NCBI GenBank assembly: GCA_024663395.1
Contig: JANFAH010000015.1
Span: forward strand, 124,001-188,000
Source of the DNA: Pisolithus tinctorius
Taxonomy: Eukaryota; Basidiomycota; Agaricomycetes; Boletales; Pisolithaceae
Direction of reading: 5' to 3'
Length of the DNA stretch: 64,000 bases
Shown: in pieces, positions 20,423 to 32,990 of the stretch
Layout: each line of letters opens with the position of its first letter
How positions within the stretch are numbered: position 1 is the stretch's first letter
Notes under the pieces: generated by a model
What the model saw: the letters and a program-made list of their open reading frames with translations, nothing else
Databases searched by the model: none
Told to the model about the DNA's origin: nothing
Translations under genes and position numbers: made by a program

Positions 20423-21993
20423 CAGTGAGGGACAAAAGTGTTGCAATGTTTGTGAGGTGTGACTTGTTGCTGATGTAGCTCAGGCTATTCTGCACAGATA
20501 ATGATGATACCTATACCATTGGAAAGGAGTGACTCTAAGCTTTCCAGAGCACTAAGGGTCAGTCCAAACAAAGCAATACATGCCAAGATACACCCTATTC
20601 TTTCTGAAAAGTGCATTGCAATGCTTTTGTCCCTGACTGGTGAAATCATGAAATGTGACCTTTTGATGGGATTAAGGGCATGGAGGATGGGAAAAATTGA
20701 TTACATAATAAACCACATGATCATCCAGATGATTTGTCAGCATGTAAACAATAACAAACATTGGACTTGTACCATTAATCCTCCCTCTTTTACCACAACT
20801 CATGAAATCATCTCTCTAGCTCACATGGTCATTTTCTCAAGGAATTCTTATCAAATACTGGTGGCCACCACAGTTCCATCAGTATAACATGCTCTCAGAA
20901 CCATCAGTCCCTTGAAAAACCTGTTGTCAGTCATTTCCTGGACTGTTTCCCCCCCATGCCTGATGTATTCTGGGACTAATCAGTACTTGGAAGGCTGAGA
21001 ATGTTTTGGAGGTCAATCTGGCACTTCAGAACATGATGGACAAACCAGTCCCCTCTCAACCAATGCATTTCTGGCACAGGAACACTGATATGGAAGTTGG
21101 GGTGAGACAAAACCTCCTTGTGCTCTGAGCACCATAAGAGGGTTCACTAGATCTTGCTCTGATCTGAACTGTAGATGACTGGGGAAGGATTATTTGGTCA
21201 TATGTGACCAAAGGTAATATTCAGGGCCAGATGGAAGCACAGGATTCTGCTCCATGGCAGTTCAGTAGCATATCCTTCTGATGACACCCAGGGGTAAAGA
21301 GGATTTTGTCTTGCCTTAACTTCCATACCACTGTCCCTGTGCCAGAAATGCATTGGTTGAGAGGGGACTGGTTTGTCCATCATGTTCTGAAGTGCCAGAT
21401 TAACCTCCACAACATTCTCAGCCTTCCAAGTACTGATTAGTCCCAGAACACATCAGGCATGGGGGGTAAACAGTCCAGGAAATGACTGACAGCAAGTTTT
21501 TCAAGGGCCTGATTTTTCTGAGAGCATGTTATACTGATGGCACTGTTGTGGCCACCAGTATTTGATAAGAATTCCTTGAGAAAATGACCATGTGAGCTAG
21601 AGAGATGATTTCATGAGTTGTGGTAAAAGAGGGAGGATTAATGGTACAAGTCCAATGTTTGTCATTGTTTGAATGCTGACAAATCATCTGGATGATCATG
21701 TGGTTTATTATGTAAGCATTTTTTCCCATCCTCCATGCCCTTAATCCCATCAAAAGGTCACATTTCATGATTTCACCAGTCAGGGACAAAAGCATTGCAA
21801 TGCACTTTTCAGAAAGAATAGGGTGTATCTTGGCATGTATTGCTTTGTTTGGACTGACCCTTAGTGCTCTGGAAAGCTTAGAGTCACTCCTTTCCAATGG
21901 TATAGGTATCATCATTATCTGTGCAGAATAGCCTGAGCTACATCAGCAACAAGTCACACCTCACAAACATTGCAACACTTTTGTCCCTCACTG
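20423..21993. mobile_element. Foldback DNA transposon F, copy 1 (non-autonomous, TA target)
   Basis: The element is 1571 bp. Ends CAGTGAGGGACAAAAG are in inverted orientation and it is flanked by TA (20421-20422, 21994-21995). The arms are near-identical over roughly 650 bp around an unmatched centre of about 200 bp. TA duplication and CAGTG-type ends suggest the Tc1/mariner superfamily. No transposase is encoded; mirror-image 128-codon frames in the two arms follow from the palindrome. Each arm contains a 217-bp sub-unit (20423-20639, 21777-21993) with its own inner inverted end. It interrupts RT of element H. Confidence 0.88.
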
Positions 21994-21995
21994 TA

Positions 21996-23022
21996 TATAA
22001 CCCTTCTTGAGCTGACTGTCCACGAAGTCACTGACTTCTTTCTGCTCATCAGGGGAGAGGGGGATCAACCTTCCCTTCTTTGGTACAAACAACTCCTTTA
22101 GTTCTATAGCATGGTCCCATGGTTTCCTAAGTGGCATGTGCTTGGATTCCTTTTCGGAAAAGACCGATAAATATTTGTGGTATGCCTTCGGAACAAGTTC
22201 CTGAGGGGTTTTGTCTGTTTTTGGCTTGTCCACTCCTAGATTTTGAATCCAGGTTACATAAGAGTCCATGGCTTCCCTCTCGAGCTTCTCGACCTTGTGT
22301 ACAAATGAGGTTTTAGGGGCCAGCTGTTGGCATCTAGCCAGACATCTACCCATTATGACCTCGCTGGTTCTCCAATCTATCATTGGGTTGTGCTGATGTA
22401 ACCAGGTATGACCCAGGATCATGGTACTGCCTCCTAGATCAGTTATCTCAGCAAGAAGTTTCTCGTGATGGTTAAAGTACGAGACTCGAAGGTGAGCCTG
22501 ATGCATAATCCTTCCAGTGGAATTAGGCAAACCATTGACATTAAATATGTCAACTGCCCTTCGCAGTGCTATCTTTGGAATCTGGTTCCTTTCAACAAAG
22601 TCCTTATCTATAAATACCCAAGTAGTGCCACTGTCGAGTAGTGCATTAACCTTGAATGCCAAACTGGCATTCATCTGCAAAACCAAAGGGACCTCCACAG
22701 AATCTTTTAGGTTCAGCATGTGTCAGGTTTCAGACCATACGGAGGTCTTTGCACTACTACCCTCGAGATCCGGGAGATCAAAAGAAACATTTTTTTGTTT
22801 TTTATTGCAAGCGGAATTAAGCAGGCATGGTTTTACATCTGGCCCCAAGCCCTTTCGGGACTCCACTTCAGATGATGTAAAAGTAAGAGAAGGAGAAACA
22901 GATTCTGAACCATTAAATAACTCCTGTGGTTCTTCAATGTCAAGAAAAGAGAAACAATTGAAAGAAACTACTGGTACGCTATCTTTGGTTTTTATATTTT
23001 CAACTTTTGTACTTTCTTTCAT
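21996..23022 (-). pseudogene. Decayed gypsy polyprotein of element H: gag end, protease, RT start
   Basis: From 23022 a Ser/Glu-rich segment leads, past one TGA near 22724, into the aspartic protease (LLDSGTTWVFIDKDF near 22635) with the ILGHTWL block, then the linker to reverse transcriptase (LPLSPDEQKEVSDFV-like). It ends at ...KGYI, where the foldback element is inserted; the frame resumes at 20420 (WPSKS). The capsid part of gag and the 5' LTR are missing: the copy is truncated near 23040. Confidence 0.82.
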
Positions 23023-23040
23023 ATTTTTAAGTCTGTAAGT

Positions 23041-23997
23041 GGAACGAAATCTGTAAAAAGAAGAAGAAACAGGAACAAATGTCCACTGTCACACACCAAA
23101 GGTGTTGTGGACATGGTTACAGCTGACTCTGCCTAACTCATTGACAAGTTGTGCACAATGCCCAAGCATGCAGATGAAGACTAAAGGCCTTATGCATAGA
23201 AAGACTGTCAGACGTTAACAGTCATCCTTCGCACAAGAACAAGTCATCAGTGCTAAAGAGAAAAGAGGAAGTGAGTTAAGCGCATGTTAAAGGTTTTTAG
23301 TGCCTGTGTATGGCATTCCAGTGTTCATCATATCTCCACCATTTCCAAAGATATCAACTCCGTTCCCACACTCGCTTAAAGTGCTCAGCCCCACGATTCT
23401 TCCTTCCAGGTTTGGAGAGGATCCTCATACCCTGTGTGTTTCTACAGCACTCCATCCATCAGACGCTCATTTCAAGGATGTTCTTTGGTTGCCTCAGGTC
23501 TGTCACTCAGTTAGAAAGGTCTTATGTGGTTGTTTCAGTCTCCCTGGTTGATGAAGCATATGGATCGTTCCTCCCTGCTCCCTGCACCATCTTTATTCCG
23601 GTCTCATCCATCATTCTTCCCGCATTGCAACAGCTGCAGTATAATCTACTGTCCTCCAGCCTCCCTGATCGCATTCATGATGAGTATGACATGCATCTTG
23701 CCTTCTTACTGCAGGGTCCAGCAGAAGATGTCCCCCCTTCTCCTCCTCCTCCATCAGAGCCCCATTCATGAAGTTTTTGTTAACTTTGCTGAGAGGATGA
23801 AAGGGTGGGAGACGTGATTGTGTATGCTCTCATTGCCCCACAGACCCCCAATGCCCTAGCCCCCTTTGACACCTGACTCATGCCCTTCAGTTCTGGAATT
23901 AATACTTCCCTATCTGGAAACACTGTCCATCTGTCATGCTGTCTTTGGATCTAGAGATGTCTCTGCTGAGATCTAACTTGCATCGCCACCCCCTAAT
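23041..23997. other. Unassigned DNA between elements H and B
   Basis: No secure gene. A + frame ending at 23771 has a coding-like tail (LLSSSLPDRIHDEYDMHL then a Pro-rich end) but no recognised domain. A 28-bp palindromic motif near 23088-23118 (CACCAAAGGTGTTGTG) recurs in inverted form at 44083-44118. Confidence 0.3.
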
Positions 23998-24585
23998 GTG
24001 ATATCAGTGCGCTTACTCAGTTTCTGATTCTATTTGACTCATTTTGTGATATTTTGACTATCCTTGACTCATTCATTGCCAATACTTACCAATCTTCTTT
24101 GCTTGCTTACTTTTCATTTCTCGCTTACTCATCATGATTACTCAGTCCTTACTCATTACTTACCAAGTGTTTGTGCCTTGTTTGTCACAAGCTGTGCCCC
24201 CCCCCCCCCCCACAGTATATAAACCCCCATGTACTTAGCTACCAGGAAGCAATCAGAAGCAATCCAGCAGTCAGTTCAGCTCAGCTCAGCATATCTCATC
24301 ATCGACAGTTGAGGCTCCACAAAGGGGTCTATCTGTCATCATTTGTATACTTGGTAGTTGAGGCTCATTTGGAAGAGTCTATCTGCCATCCTTCATCATC
24401 TGAAGCTTCCTCTTAGTCAGCAGTCTTAGTCATCCCCCCCACTCCTGCATAACTCGTCATCGACTTGTGCAAGGAGCATATTCTATCAAAGTCCATTACC
24501 CCCAAGTACTTTCAGCTGAACACCTTCACTCTGTTCAGTATCCCCTCCTCAGTCATCATCCATTCATCTACTCCTGGGGTACATT
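23998..24585 (+). repeat. LTR-like segment with TATA box next to element B
   Basis: It starts TGTGATATCAG and ends GGGGTACA. It contains repeated TTACTCA-type motifs, a run of 15 C (24197-24211) and TATATAAACC near 24216. It is directly followed by reverse transcriptase sequence of element B, but it does not match the B 3' LTR, so the junction is a rearrangement. No target duplication was found. Confidence 0.4.
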
Positions 24586-27316
24586 TGTCCCTTGAAGTCA
24601 CCTCAGACGTCCCCTGTCTTCTTCGTGCCCAAGAAAGATGGGAAGAAGTGCATGGTCCAGGATTACCAGTATCTTAATGAGCATATGGTCAAGAATGTGT
24701 ACCCTCTCCCTCTCATCTCCCAACTTGTGGACAAGCTCAAGGGCTGTAAACTCTTCACCAAGATGGATCTCTGATGGGGATACAACAATGTCTGTGTCAA
24801 GGAGGGAGATGAATGGAAAGCCACCTTCATCACTCATAAAGGAGCCTATGAGCCACTAGTCATGTACTTTGGTCTTTGCAACTTGCTGTCCACCATCCAG
24901 AACATGATGAACAACATCTTTGGTGACATGGAGGATGTCCTCATGGTCTACATTGATGATCTGATGATCTTCACTAAAATGGACGATGAAGCCAAGCATG
25001 ACAGGATCATCTTGGAGGTGCTGAGAAGACTAGAGGAAAATGATCTGTTCATTAAACCAGAGAAGTGCTTCTTCAAGCAAAAACAGGTGGAGTTCCTAGG
25101 CATGGTGGTCGGAACTGATGGGGTCAGAATGGATGAGAGAAAGGTAAAGGCCATAACTGAATGGCCAGTCCCTATGAAGGTCCACTTGGTACAAGCCTTT
25201 TTAGGTTTAGCCAATTTCTACCGTCACTTCATCAAAGACTTTGCTCAGATAGCCCAACCCCTTAATGATCTTATGAGGAAGGATCAGCTCTGGACCTGGG
25301 GCCCCTGGGAGCAGCAGGCCTTCAATGCCCTGAAGGTTGCCTTCACTACTGCTCCCATCCTCGCTTTCCTGGACCAAGACAGAGACTTCTGTCTCAAAAC
25401 TGATGCTTCGGACTTCGCCACTGGTGCCATCCTTTCTGTAAAATGTGATGATAACCTCTGGCGACCTGTCACCTTCTACTCCCATTCCATGTCCCCTCCC
25501 AAATGAAATTACCAGGTCTTCAATAATGAGATGCTGGCCATAATCTGTGCTTTAGAGACATGGTGACACTATCTTGAAGCTACCCCTTACCAGTTCGAAA
25601 TTTGGACAGACCACTCAAATCTCCAATATTTCATGAAAGCGCAGAATTTGGATCACTGCCAAGCATGCTGGGCTCAGTACCTCTCTCGGTTCAACTACAG
25701 GCTGGTGTACAAACCCAGTTCCTTGATGACCAAGGCAGATGCCCTCTCAAGAAGGGAGGACCATGAACCTGAGAAGGGGTCAGACAACCAGGGGGTTACA
25801 CTCCTCAACCCCTCCAGGGTGGCTGCTACCTTGGTCATAGGAGAGGATACAGACCTCATTACCGCCCTGAAGTCTGCTTCCTCGGTAGCTCCACAACTGG
25901 AGGGCTCTGTCCTCCAGGAGGGGTTTATGTTCCACCCACTGTCAGGGTTCATTGCCTGGAAAGACACCATGACACTCCTGTCGCAGGTCATCCAGGATGG
26001 AAAAAGACTTTAGAGCTTGTGTCCTGCAACTACATCTGGCCTGGAATGACCTCCTCTGTCAAGGACTACGTCTCGGCCTGCCACCACTGTCAAATGGCTA
26101 AGAGTTCCAGAACTCCCCTGGCTGGAAAACTCCTCCCAAACCCTGTTCCTGAACACCCTTGGACTGACATCTCAGTCAACTTCATGGAGCTACCAGAAGC
26201 ACAGGGCTTTGATAACATCATGGTGGTAGTTGACAGGTTTTTGAAAGAGGTGGTCTTCGTGCCAACTACTAAGGAGGTTTCATCTCTTCAGACTGCTGAG
26301 CTCTTCCAGGATCATGTTTGGACTCAACATGGCCTCCCCTCATCAGTTATCTCCGATTGTGGTCCTCAGTTTGCTAGTGCATTCACCAGTGAACTCTGCA
26401 AGATGCTGGGGGTTCACCCAAGCTTTCCACCACCTTCCACCCTCAGGCAGATGGTCAAACTGAGTGGCTCAATCAGGACCTTCAACAGTACCTTTGCCTC
26501 TTCTTCAATGACCAACAGAGTTCCTGGCCCTCCTGGCTAAAAGTGGCACAGTTCTCTTACAATAACAAATGCCAGGAGTCTACTGGAAGAAGTCCTTTTT
26601 TGGTCACTTGCTCCTACACTCCCAGAATGGGCATAGAACCCTTCCTCTCCAAGGCAGAGGCCACTATGGACCATGCTGTTGACCTCGCTAGGGTCTTGGA
26701 GGACACGAAAAAGGCCCTGGACAAAGCTGCAGAAAGAATGACGGTCTCTGCAGATGCAACTCGCTCTGACACCCCCTCCTACTCCATTGGTGACATGGTC
26801 TGGCTGGAAACGTCATGGATCTCCCTCTCAGGTCGCCCCTCCAGGAAACTTACTGAACGATGGATCAGCCCTTATAAGGTTGTTTCACTCAAACCCAATG
26901 CAGTAGAGTTGAAACTCCCCAAAACTCTCAAGATCCATCCAGTCATTAATGTTTCATGGGTCAAACTGTACAAGGGACCTCTGGAGGGACAGGTTGTTAC
27001 TTGCCCAGGACTGGTAGTGGGGCATGAGGGTGATGAGGAGTTTGAGGTCGACTATGTTGCTGATTCTTGACTGAAGCAGAACAGACTTGAGTATCTTGTC
27101 CATTGGAAGGGCTACCATGACAAAGATCACACCTGGGAACCTGAATCTGCCCTGAGGTCCACACCTGGTGCCATCAAGGACTTCTACCATCAAAACCTGT
27201 CCACTCCTTGAAAACTCTGTGGCATGGATTCCTCCCTTTTCTCATCCCTCTTTCGCCCCCTGGAAAACTTCACTGACACTGTCCCAATCTTCAATCACCT
27301 GGACACCAATCTCTAA
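24586..27316 (+). pseudogene. Decayed gypsy pol of element B: RT to chromodomain
   Basis: It starts inside RT ([13 protein letters not shown]) and runs through YIDDLMIF (near 24950), RNase H (KTDASDFATG near 25400), integrase (CHHCQMAK near 26085, DDE core) and chromodomain (near 27020-27200; YLVHWKGYHD, HTWEPE). It ends at TAA 27314-27316. Defects: in-frame TGA at about 24772, 25504, 25564 and 27068, all consistent with CGA to TGA, and single-base frame changes near 25960 and 26430. Gag and protease are absent. Confidence 0.88.
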
Positions 27317-27327
27317 GGAGGGGATAG

Positions 27328-27728
27328 TGTTATGATACATACTCTTTTCTTTTTCCTTTTCTTCTCTTCTTCTTTCGTCTTATCTAATCTTTCAGTTTTA
27401 TCTTATCTTCTGGACTTGGTCCAGACTCTGGTCTGGACCTTGCTTCACTGCTGCCACATGCTTCCCTTCTAGTACATTCTGCTCCACTATGATATCATCA
27501 TGACATCACTATGATGTCACGGACCTCGTGTATGCCTCACCATTACCTCATGTACCTTAGTATATATACTGTTGCTCAATCACCCAACTAGCTCTAAGCT
27601 AGTTCATTTGGGTCTATGAGTCCTGAAGTCACCTGCTTCTAAAACCGTCTCCCTTTCTTCTCTCTTCTTTTCTTCTTTTGGTTCTTGGTGCAAGCCTACA
27701 ACAAACCCTGTTGTTAGGTCTCATCACA
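27328..27728 (+). repeat. 3' LTR of element B
   Basis: It starts TGTTATGATA right after a purine tract (AAGGAGGGGATAG, 27315-27327) and ends TCATCACA, giving a short inverted end pair. It contains a TATATATAC box near 27560. It abuts the truncated start of copy C at 27729. Confidence 0.7.
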
Positions 27729-29010
27729 CTGACCTGGTGCCAGGTGTGTTGGTCTGAGTTTCTATCACAGTTCAATATGGTTATCTGGTTCAGACCTGGT
27801 AAACTCAGTGCTAAGCCTGATGCCCTAACTAGACAATGGGATGTCTACCCCAAAGAGGGAGATAGTGACTACACCCAAGTCAACTCACAGAACCTCAGAC
27901 CAGCCTTCATACAGGAACAACTAGCCACTTCCCTGCATGCCACCTACCTTGAGTACCCAGTCCTATGTGCTGTTGCACTGATGGACATGGAGAAACTACA
28001 TAACAATATCCTCTCAGCTCTACCATCAGACCCAGTTGCCCAAGTCCAGTTCTCAGACACATCAGATTCCCAGTGGTCAGTTGATGACACCAGCTTCCTC
28101 TGCCTGGTTGGAAGAATCTATGTACCAGACTCAAACAACCTTCACCTTCATGTCTTGAGGTTCAAGCATGATCACCCCTTGTCTGGCCACTTCAGCCAAA
28201 ATAAAACTCTAGAGCTCATCCAGTGCAAATACACTTGGCCTGGCTTAGGGACATTTGTCAAAGACTATGTCCAGTCCTGTACTACCTGTGCCCAGGCCAA
28301 GGTACCCTGCCACCAGCCTTATGGCCTGCTCAAGCAACTCCCTGTGCCAGAGAAGCCATGGAATTCCATCTCAATGGATTTCATAGAGCAAATCCTGACC
28401 TCAACTGGCTTTACCACCATCCTTGTCATGGTCAACCAGCTTTCAAAGCAGGCCATTTTCATACCTACTCATGACACCATCACAGCCCCTGGGCTCACCA
28501 AGCTCTTCCTGATGCATGTATTCTCCAAGCACAGTGTACTGGCCCATGTAACCTCAGACTGGGGATCAGTGTTCATATCCCACTTCTTCCAGTCACTTGG
28601 TAAGGCTCTAGACATGCATCTACACTTCATCTCCAGGTATCACCCAGAGGGGGATGGTCAGACTGAGCACACCAACCAGACCCTTGAACAGTATCTCCAG
28701 GTCTACTGTAACTACCAACAGGATAACTGGGCCAAGTTACTACCATTAGCTGAGTTTGCCTACAACAATGCACCCAGTGCTATGACCAGGGTATCACCCT
28801 TCTTCTCTCATAAGGGTTACCACCCTAATATCTTGGTCTTCCCTGAGCACAATCTCACATCCAATCAGGCTTGTGATTATGCAGTCAACTTAGATTCACT
28901 GCACCAGTACCTAGGTGAAGAAATGGCTCTCACCCAGCAACACTACCAAGGACTGGCAGATGCTAAGTGCAAGCCAGCCCTGGACTTCAAAGTGGGCAAT
29001 AATGTCTATG
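27729..29010 (+). pseudogene. Decayed gypsy pol of copy C (RNase H end to integrase)
   Basis: Same family as A*: it begins at the LTRRQARWSEF block and runs through the integrase zinc region (CTTCAQAK near 28280), DDE core and the region before the chromodomain, ending ...NNVYV. The frame is nearly continuous for 430 codons but carries Arg losses and a changed DDE neighbourhood (SDWGSVF for SDRGSEF). The 3' part lies inverted at 30007-30431. Confidence 0.88.
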
Positions 29011-29272
29011 TGTCATGACCATGTGATTATCCTAAGTCCTCACTCACTCCACACCAACTCCACCCATCCTTTGTTGTTTACAAACCTCCTCCACTCCAAC
29101 TGCTGTCAGACTTGTACTGGCCTACTGTTGGACCATGCAGCCTGTTCTCTGAGGGGTCATGTAACCTCCTTTTGGACTTCTCCTTGACAGTGCACAGTCA
29201 GGTACTCCACAGCATGTGCACTGCATGGGCCAGCACCTGGACTGTTTCCTTTTCAGGTTGTTCTATGTTACC
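29011..29272 (+). repeat. LTR-B1, part 1 (promoter-distal side of a split solo LTR)
   Basis: It begins TGTCATGACC directly after CTATG (29006-29010), which is the duplication matched by CATAG at 30427-30431. It ends ...TTACC, the target of LTR-B2. The other part of the same LTR lies inverted at 30432-30876. Confidence 0.85.
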
Positions 29273-30006
29273 TGTCATGACCATGCATTCATCCTAAGTC
29301 TTCACTCACTCTGCACCCTCTTCCACTGGTCATTCACTCACTCTGCACCAACTCCACCCACCTCCTGTCTTTTACAAACCATCTCTGCTCTGACTGCTGT
29401 CAGACTTGTACTGCACTCCTACCAGACTGCATGGACCATTCTCTGAGGGGTCATGTGACTACCCTTTGGACTTCTCCCTGACAGCATGCAGTCAGGTACT
29501 CTGCAGCATGTGCACCACATGGTCCAGTGCCTGGACTGTTCCCTTTTTGGGATGTACTATGTTACCCATTCATATGTCCTCCATCTACCCTTCATTCATT
29601 GTCTAGGAAGTTTTACTTGAAATTTTACAAGTCTCCATTTGTCAGTTCCAATTCTGATGATTGTACCTCCATATTAGTATAAAAGCATGTATCATACTCC
29701 ACTGTTCTTCAGTATGAATATCAACTTAGTTCCTACTCCCTGTGCCTCCATCTTCTGTCTGTTGGAGTTACCTCTGACTGTCTGTCTGTGCTCTCCCTCT
29801 GAAATACAAGTGCTGAGATTGTGCAAGGGGGTAGTGCATGAGCTAAACCCAACACCCTCACTCCACTCTGCCTTTTTCTTGGTAGACTTTGTTCCTGCCA
29901 ACACTCTGCCAGTTGGAGTTCTGTTCTTTCTGTCAGACTTGCTTCTGAACCTCTCCCCAGACCTTATCTAGTGTCAGAGTTGGTCGGAGTAGGCCCAGAC
30001 TTGACA
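29273..30006 (+). repeat. LTR-B2, left recombinant copy
   Basis: A full LTR of 734 bp with TGTCATGACC...GACTTGACA ends. It contains TATAAAAGC near 29681 and a predicted start AGTATGAATA 33 nt further on. Its left flank is TTACC and its right flank GTTTG; the partner flanks lie at the other LTR (30877-31612). Confidence 0.9.
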
Positions 30007-30431
30007 GTTTGTCTGGGTACCAGTCATGGTATTCTTGGACAAGTTCTGAGGCATTATCTAGCTCCATTGCTAGTACCCAGGTAGTTTCTTTGTCAGTTCC
30101 CTTGTAACCAACCCACTGGACCAGGTACTGCAACCAACACTTCCTGTGCCAGTCGACCTTTGAATTGAATATCTCTGCTACTTTGAATTCTCAGTCACTG
30201 TTGACATCTACTGGTGGGGGTGGAGGTTGAGTCCAGTTGGGTGTGGTGTTTGGGATGGCCAGTTTGAGCTGGGATATGTGGAAGACCAGGTGAACAGTGT
30301 GCATGGAGTCTGGTAAATGCAGGGTGAATGAGTGAGAACTGGCCTGAGCTATTATGGGGTATGGCCCAAGGTGCTTCTTGCTCAATTTCTTTGAGGGCCA
30401 GGTCAACTGGAAATACTTGGCTTTTACATAG
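30007..30431 (-). pseudogene. Inverted 3' end of copy C pol (chromodomain)
   Basis: The - strand encodes the segment KAKYF...LGPYPIIAQ, the HPVFHVSQL-like block, a PPPPPVDV linker and the chromodomain (QYLVQWVGYKG, TTWVLAM). It continues the pol that stops at 29010 but in the opposite orientation. Changes relative to A* are mostly CpG losses. The end at 30007-30011 (GTTTG) pairs with CAAAC at 31613-31617. Confidence 0.88.
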
Positions 30432-30876
30432 TGTCAAGTCCAGGCCTACTCCAACCAATTCTGAGGCTAGAGAAAGTCTGGGGAGAGGTTTGGAAGCAAG
30501 TCCACCACAGAAGAATGGATCTCTGACTGGTGGAGTGTCAGCAGGAATGAAGTCCACCAAGACAGAGGCAGAGTGGAGTGAGGGTGTCAGGTTTAGCTTG
30601 TGTGCTACCCCCTTGCACAATCTCAGCTCTTGTATTTCAGAGGTAGAGACCAGATGGATAGTCAGAGGTAACTCCAACAGGCAGAAGACAGAGAGAGAGG
30701 GAGTAGGAACTAAGTTGATATTTGTATTAAAGAACAGTGGAGTGCAATACATGCTTTTATACTGCTACAGAGGTACAGTAATTGGAATTGGAACTGACAT
30801 ATGGAGACTCATAAAATTTCAAGTAAAACTTTCTACACAATGAATGAAGGGAAGATGGAGAACATATGACAGGTAA
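30432..30876 (-). repeat. LTR-B1, part 2 (inverted)
   Basis: It starts TGTCAAGTCC after CATAG and ends ...GGTAA (30872-30876), matching TTACC at 29268-29272. Together with 29011-29272 it forms one solo LTR split by LTR-B2. Confidence 0.85.
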
Positions 30877-31612
30877 TGTCAAGTCCAGGCCTACTCCAAC
30901 CAACTCTGATGCTAGATAAGGTCTGGGGAGAGGTTTGGAAGCAAGTCCAACAGAAAGAACAGAACTCCAACTGGCAGAGTGTTGGCAGGAACAAAGTCTG
31001 CCAAGAAAAAGGTGGAGTGGAGTGAGGGTGTCAGGTTTAGCTCATGCACTACCCCCTTGCATGAGCTCAGCCCTCATATTTTGGAGGGAGAGCACAGACA
31101 GACAGTCAGAGGTAACTCTGACAGACAGAAGATGGAGGCAGAGGGAGTAGGAACTAAGTTGATATTCATACTGAAGAACAGTGGAGTATGATACATGCTT
31201 TTATACTAATACAGAGGTACAATAATCAGAATCGGGACTGACAAACAGAGACTTGTAAAATTTCAAGTAAAACTTCCTAGACAATGAATGAAGGGTAGAC
31301 TGAGGACATATGAATGGGTAACACAGTACATCCCAAAAAGGGAACAGTCAAGGCACTGGACCATGTGGTGCACACGCTGTGGAGTACCTGACTGCATGTC
31401 GTCAGGGAGACATCCAAAGGGTAGTCACATGACCCCTCAGAGAACAGTCCACACAGTCTGGTAAGGAGCACAGTACAAGTCTGACAGCAGTTGGAGTGGA
31501 GATGGTTCATAAAAGAAAGGAGGTGGGTGGAGTTGGTGCAGAGTGAGTGAATGACTGGTGGAAGGAGGGTGTGGAGTGAGTGAAGACTTAGGATGAACAC
31601 ACAGTCATGACA
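30877..31612 (-). repeat. LTR-B2, right recombinant copy
   Basis: A full 736-bp LTR, opposite in orientation to 29273-30006. It is followed by CAAAC (31613-31617) and then by the 3' end of copy C pol and its downstream spacer, which align with 3660-3720 of A*. Confidence 0.9.
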
Positions 31613-31817
31613 CAAACCCAGTGCTTTCAGGAAATAATCAAGAACCGGTCTCAAGTTTTTCTCTCTATCTGTTTCACTTGCCTCATAGTTACCATGTCTT
31701 GTTTTTCTTACTTTTCTTTTATTTGTTTTCTTTCATACCTGAGAACTGGAAACTGGGCATTGACATTCACAGGCATAAGTGTACAGGAAAAAAACACTAC
31801 ACTATGCACACACAACA

Positions 31818-32859
31818 TCAGACTTGGGACCCAGTAGAGCCAACACCAGTCTGGTCACCTGACTCAGACCAGAACTGGCCTTCCTCTTCCTCCCTCAGCC
31901 CCTCCAGCTCCTCTTCAAGCCCCTCAACATCTCTGTCCTCCTTGTTGGTGGTATCCCAGTCTGAAGGCATGTCTGGCATGAATAACTCAAAGTGTTCCCC
32001 AATGTAGGTCTCATATGACCAAGTAAACCAGTAGAAGTTCTGGGAAACTTCCTTCTGTGCCACCACAAGACCAGCCACATTGTCAGCAACATGCTCAACT
32101 GCATTGATCAGGTGTTCCATTTGAGCACCAGTCACTGGACTGGCCTTGACCTCAGCACTAGTCTTCTTTGTCAATGGTCCCTCACCCACATCTTCCCCCT
32201 CATCATCTGCACCCTTGAGCACCTTGGCAGATGGTCACCTTGACCTCTTTTTCTTCTCACTGGCATGGGGGGAGATCACATCTGCCTTCCTCTTTCCCTT
32301 GTCCACAGCCAGACCAGCACCTGGACCAGTTTCACCTTCAACCAGCCACTGGCAACACTCCTTGAGCTTGTTGCACTGGTTACAGGCCAGGTGCTTCTTC
32401 TTGCTGTTGGTGTTGTGCAGACAGGCCATGTTTGTCTGGATGCAACAAAGACACCTGGGAAGGTGTTAGCCAGTTGCCTACCAGTCACTTAGTCATTACT
32501 CACTGGGGGTCCATCACCTCCACATTTGACCTGGCCCCAGTCAAACCACCTACCAGGGCATCTGCACACCAGCTCTCCTCTGCCCTTCTTGCCTCTTCAG
32601 CCTTGCATGCAGCCTCTGCTCTCTGCACCTCAGCCTCCTGTCTCATCCTCTTTTCCTTGAGTTGGGCCTGCTCTTGCCTCTCCACCTCCAACCAGGCTTC
32701 CTCTTGAGCCTTCACTTTGTGCCTCTTGCACTCAGCCAGCTTACCCTGGATTGCTTGTTCATCATCATCACTGCCTACCTGCAGCTCAACACTCATCACC
32801 CAGGTCAGGTCAGGCAACAGGTCTTGATTGTAGGGGGTTCTGGACTGGTGAATAGACAT
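31818..32859 (-). pseudogene. Decayed antisense Zn2Cys6 gene of copy C
   Basis: This is the counterpart of the gene at 2448-3511, again opposite to pol and next to the 3' LTR. Exon 1 runs from ATG 32859 to about 32506. The intron (GTGAGT...CCCAG) is retained. Exon 2 keeps all six Cys in C-x2-C-x6-C-x12-C-x2-C-x6-C spacing. A TGA near 32235 separates the basic region from the C-terminal acidic part (32222-31818), where the intact copy reads through. Most differences are CpG changes; the cysteine ladder and intron survive. Confidence 0.85.
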
Positions 32860-32990
32860 GTTGAAGTGGGGAACCAAACCTGAGGTGGACCAGTCTTAAG
32901 TCCACCAGTTTTCAAGGTCAGACACCAAAAATTCATTCTCAGCATTGTCCTCATTGAAGCCTCATGGGCTTGGCTCCAAGAGGGGGATAC

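Noticed and set aside
20501..20887. 128-codon frame repeated in mirror image at 21529-21915
   Set aside because: It exists on both arms because the foldback element is a palindrome. It has no domain and reads through the sub-unit end, so it is not a transposase.
24197..24211. Run of 15 C as a possible regulatory element
   Set aside because: Single homopolymer that may vary in length or be an assembly artefact; no other support.
29687..29971. Frames of 70-95 codons repeated in several LTR-B copies
   Set aside because: They lie across the promoter and R region of the LTR and are not kept intact between copies.
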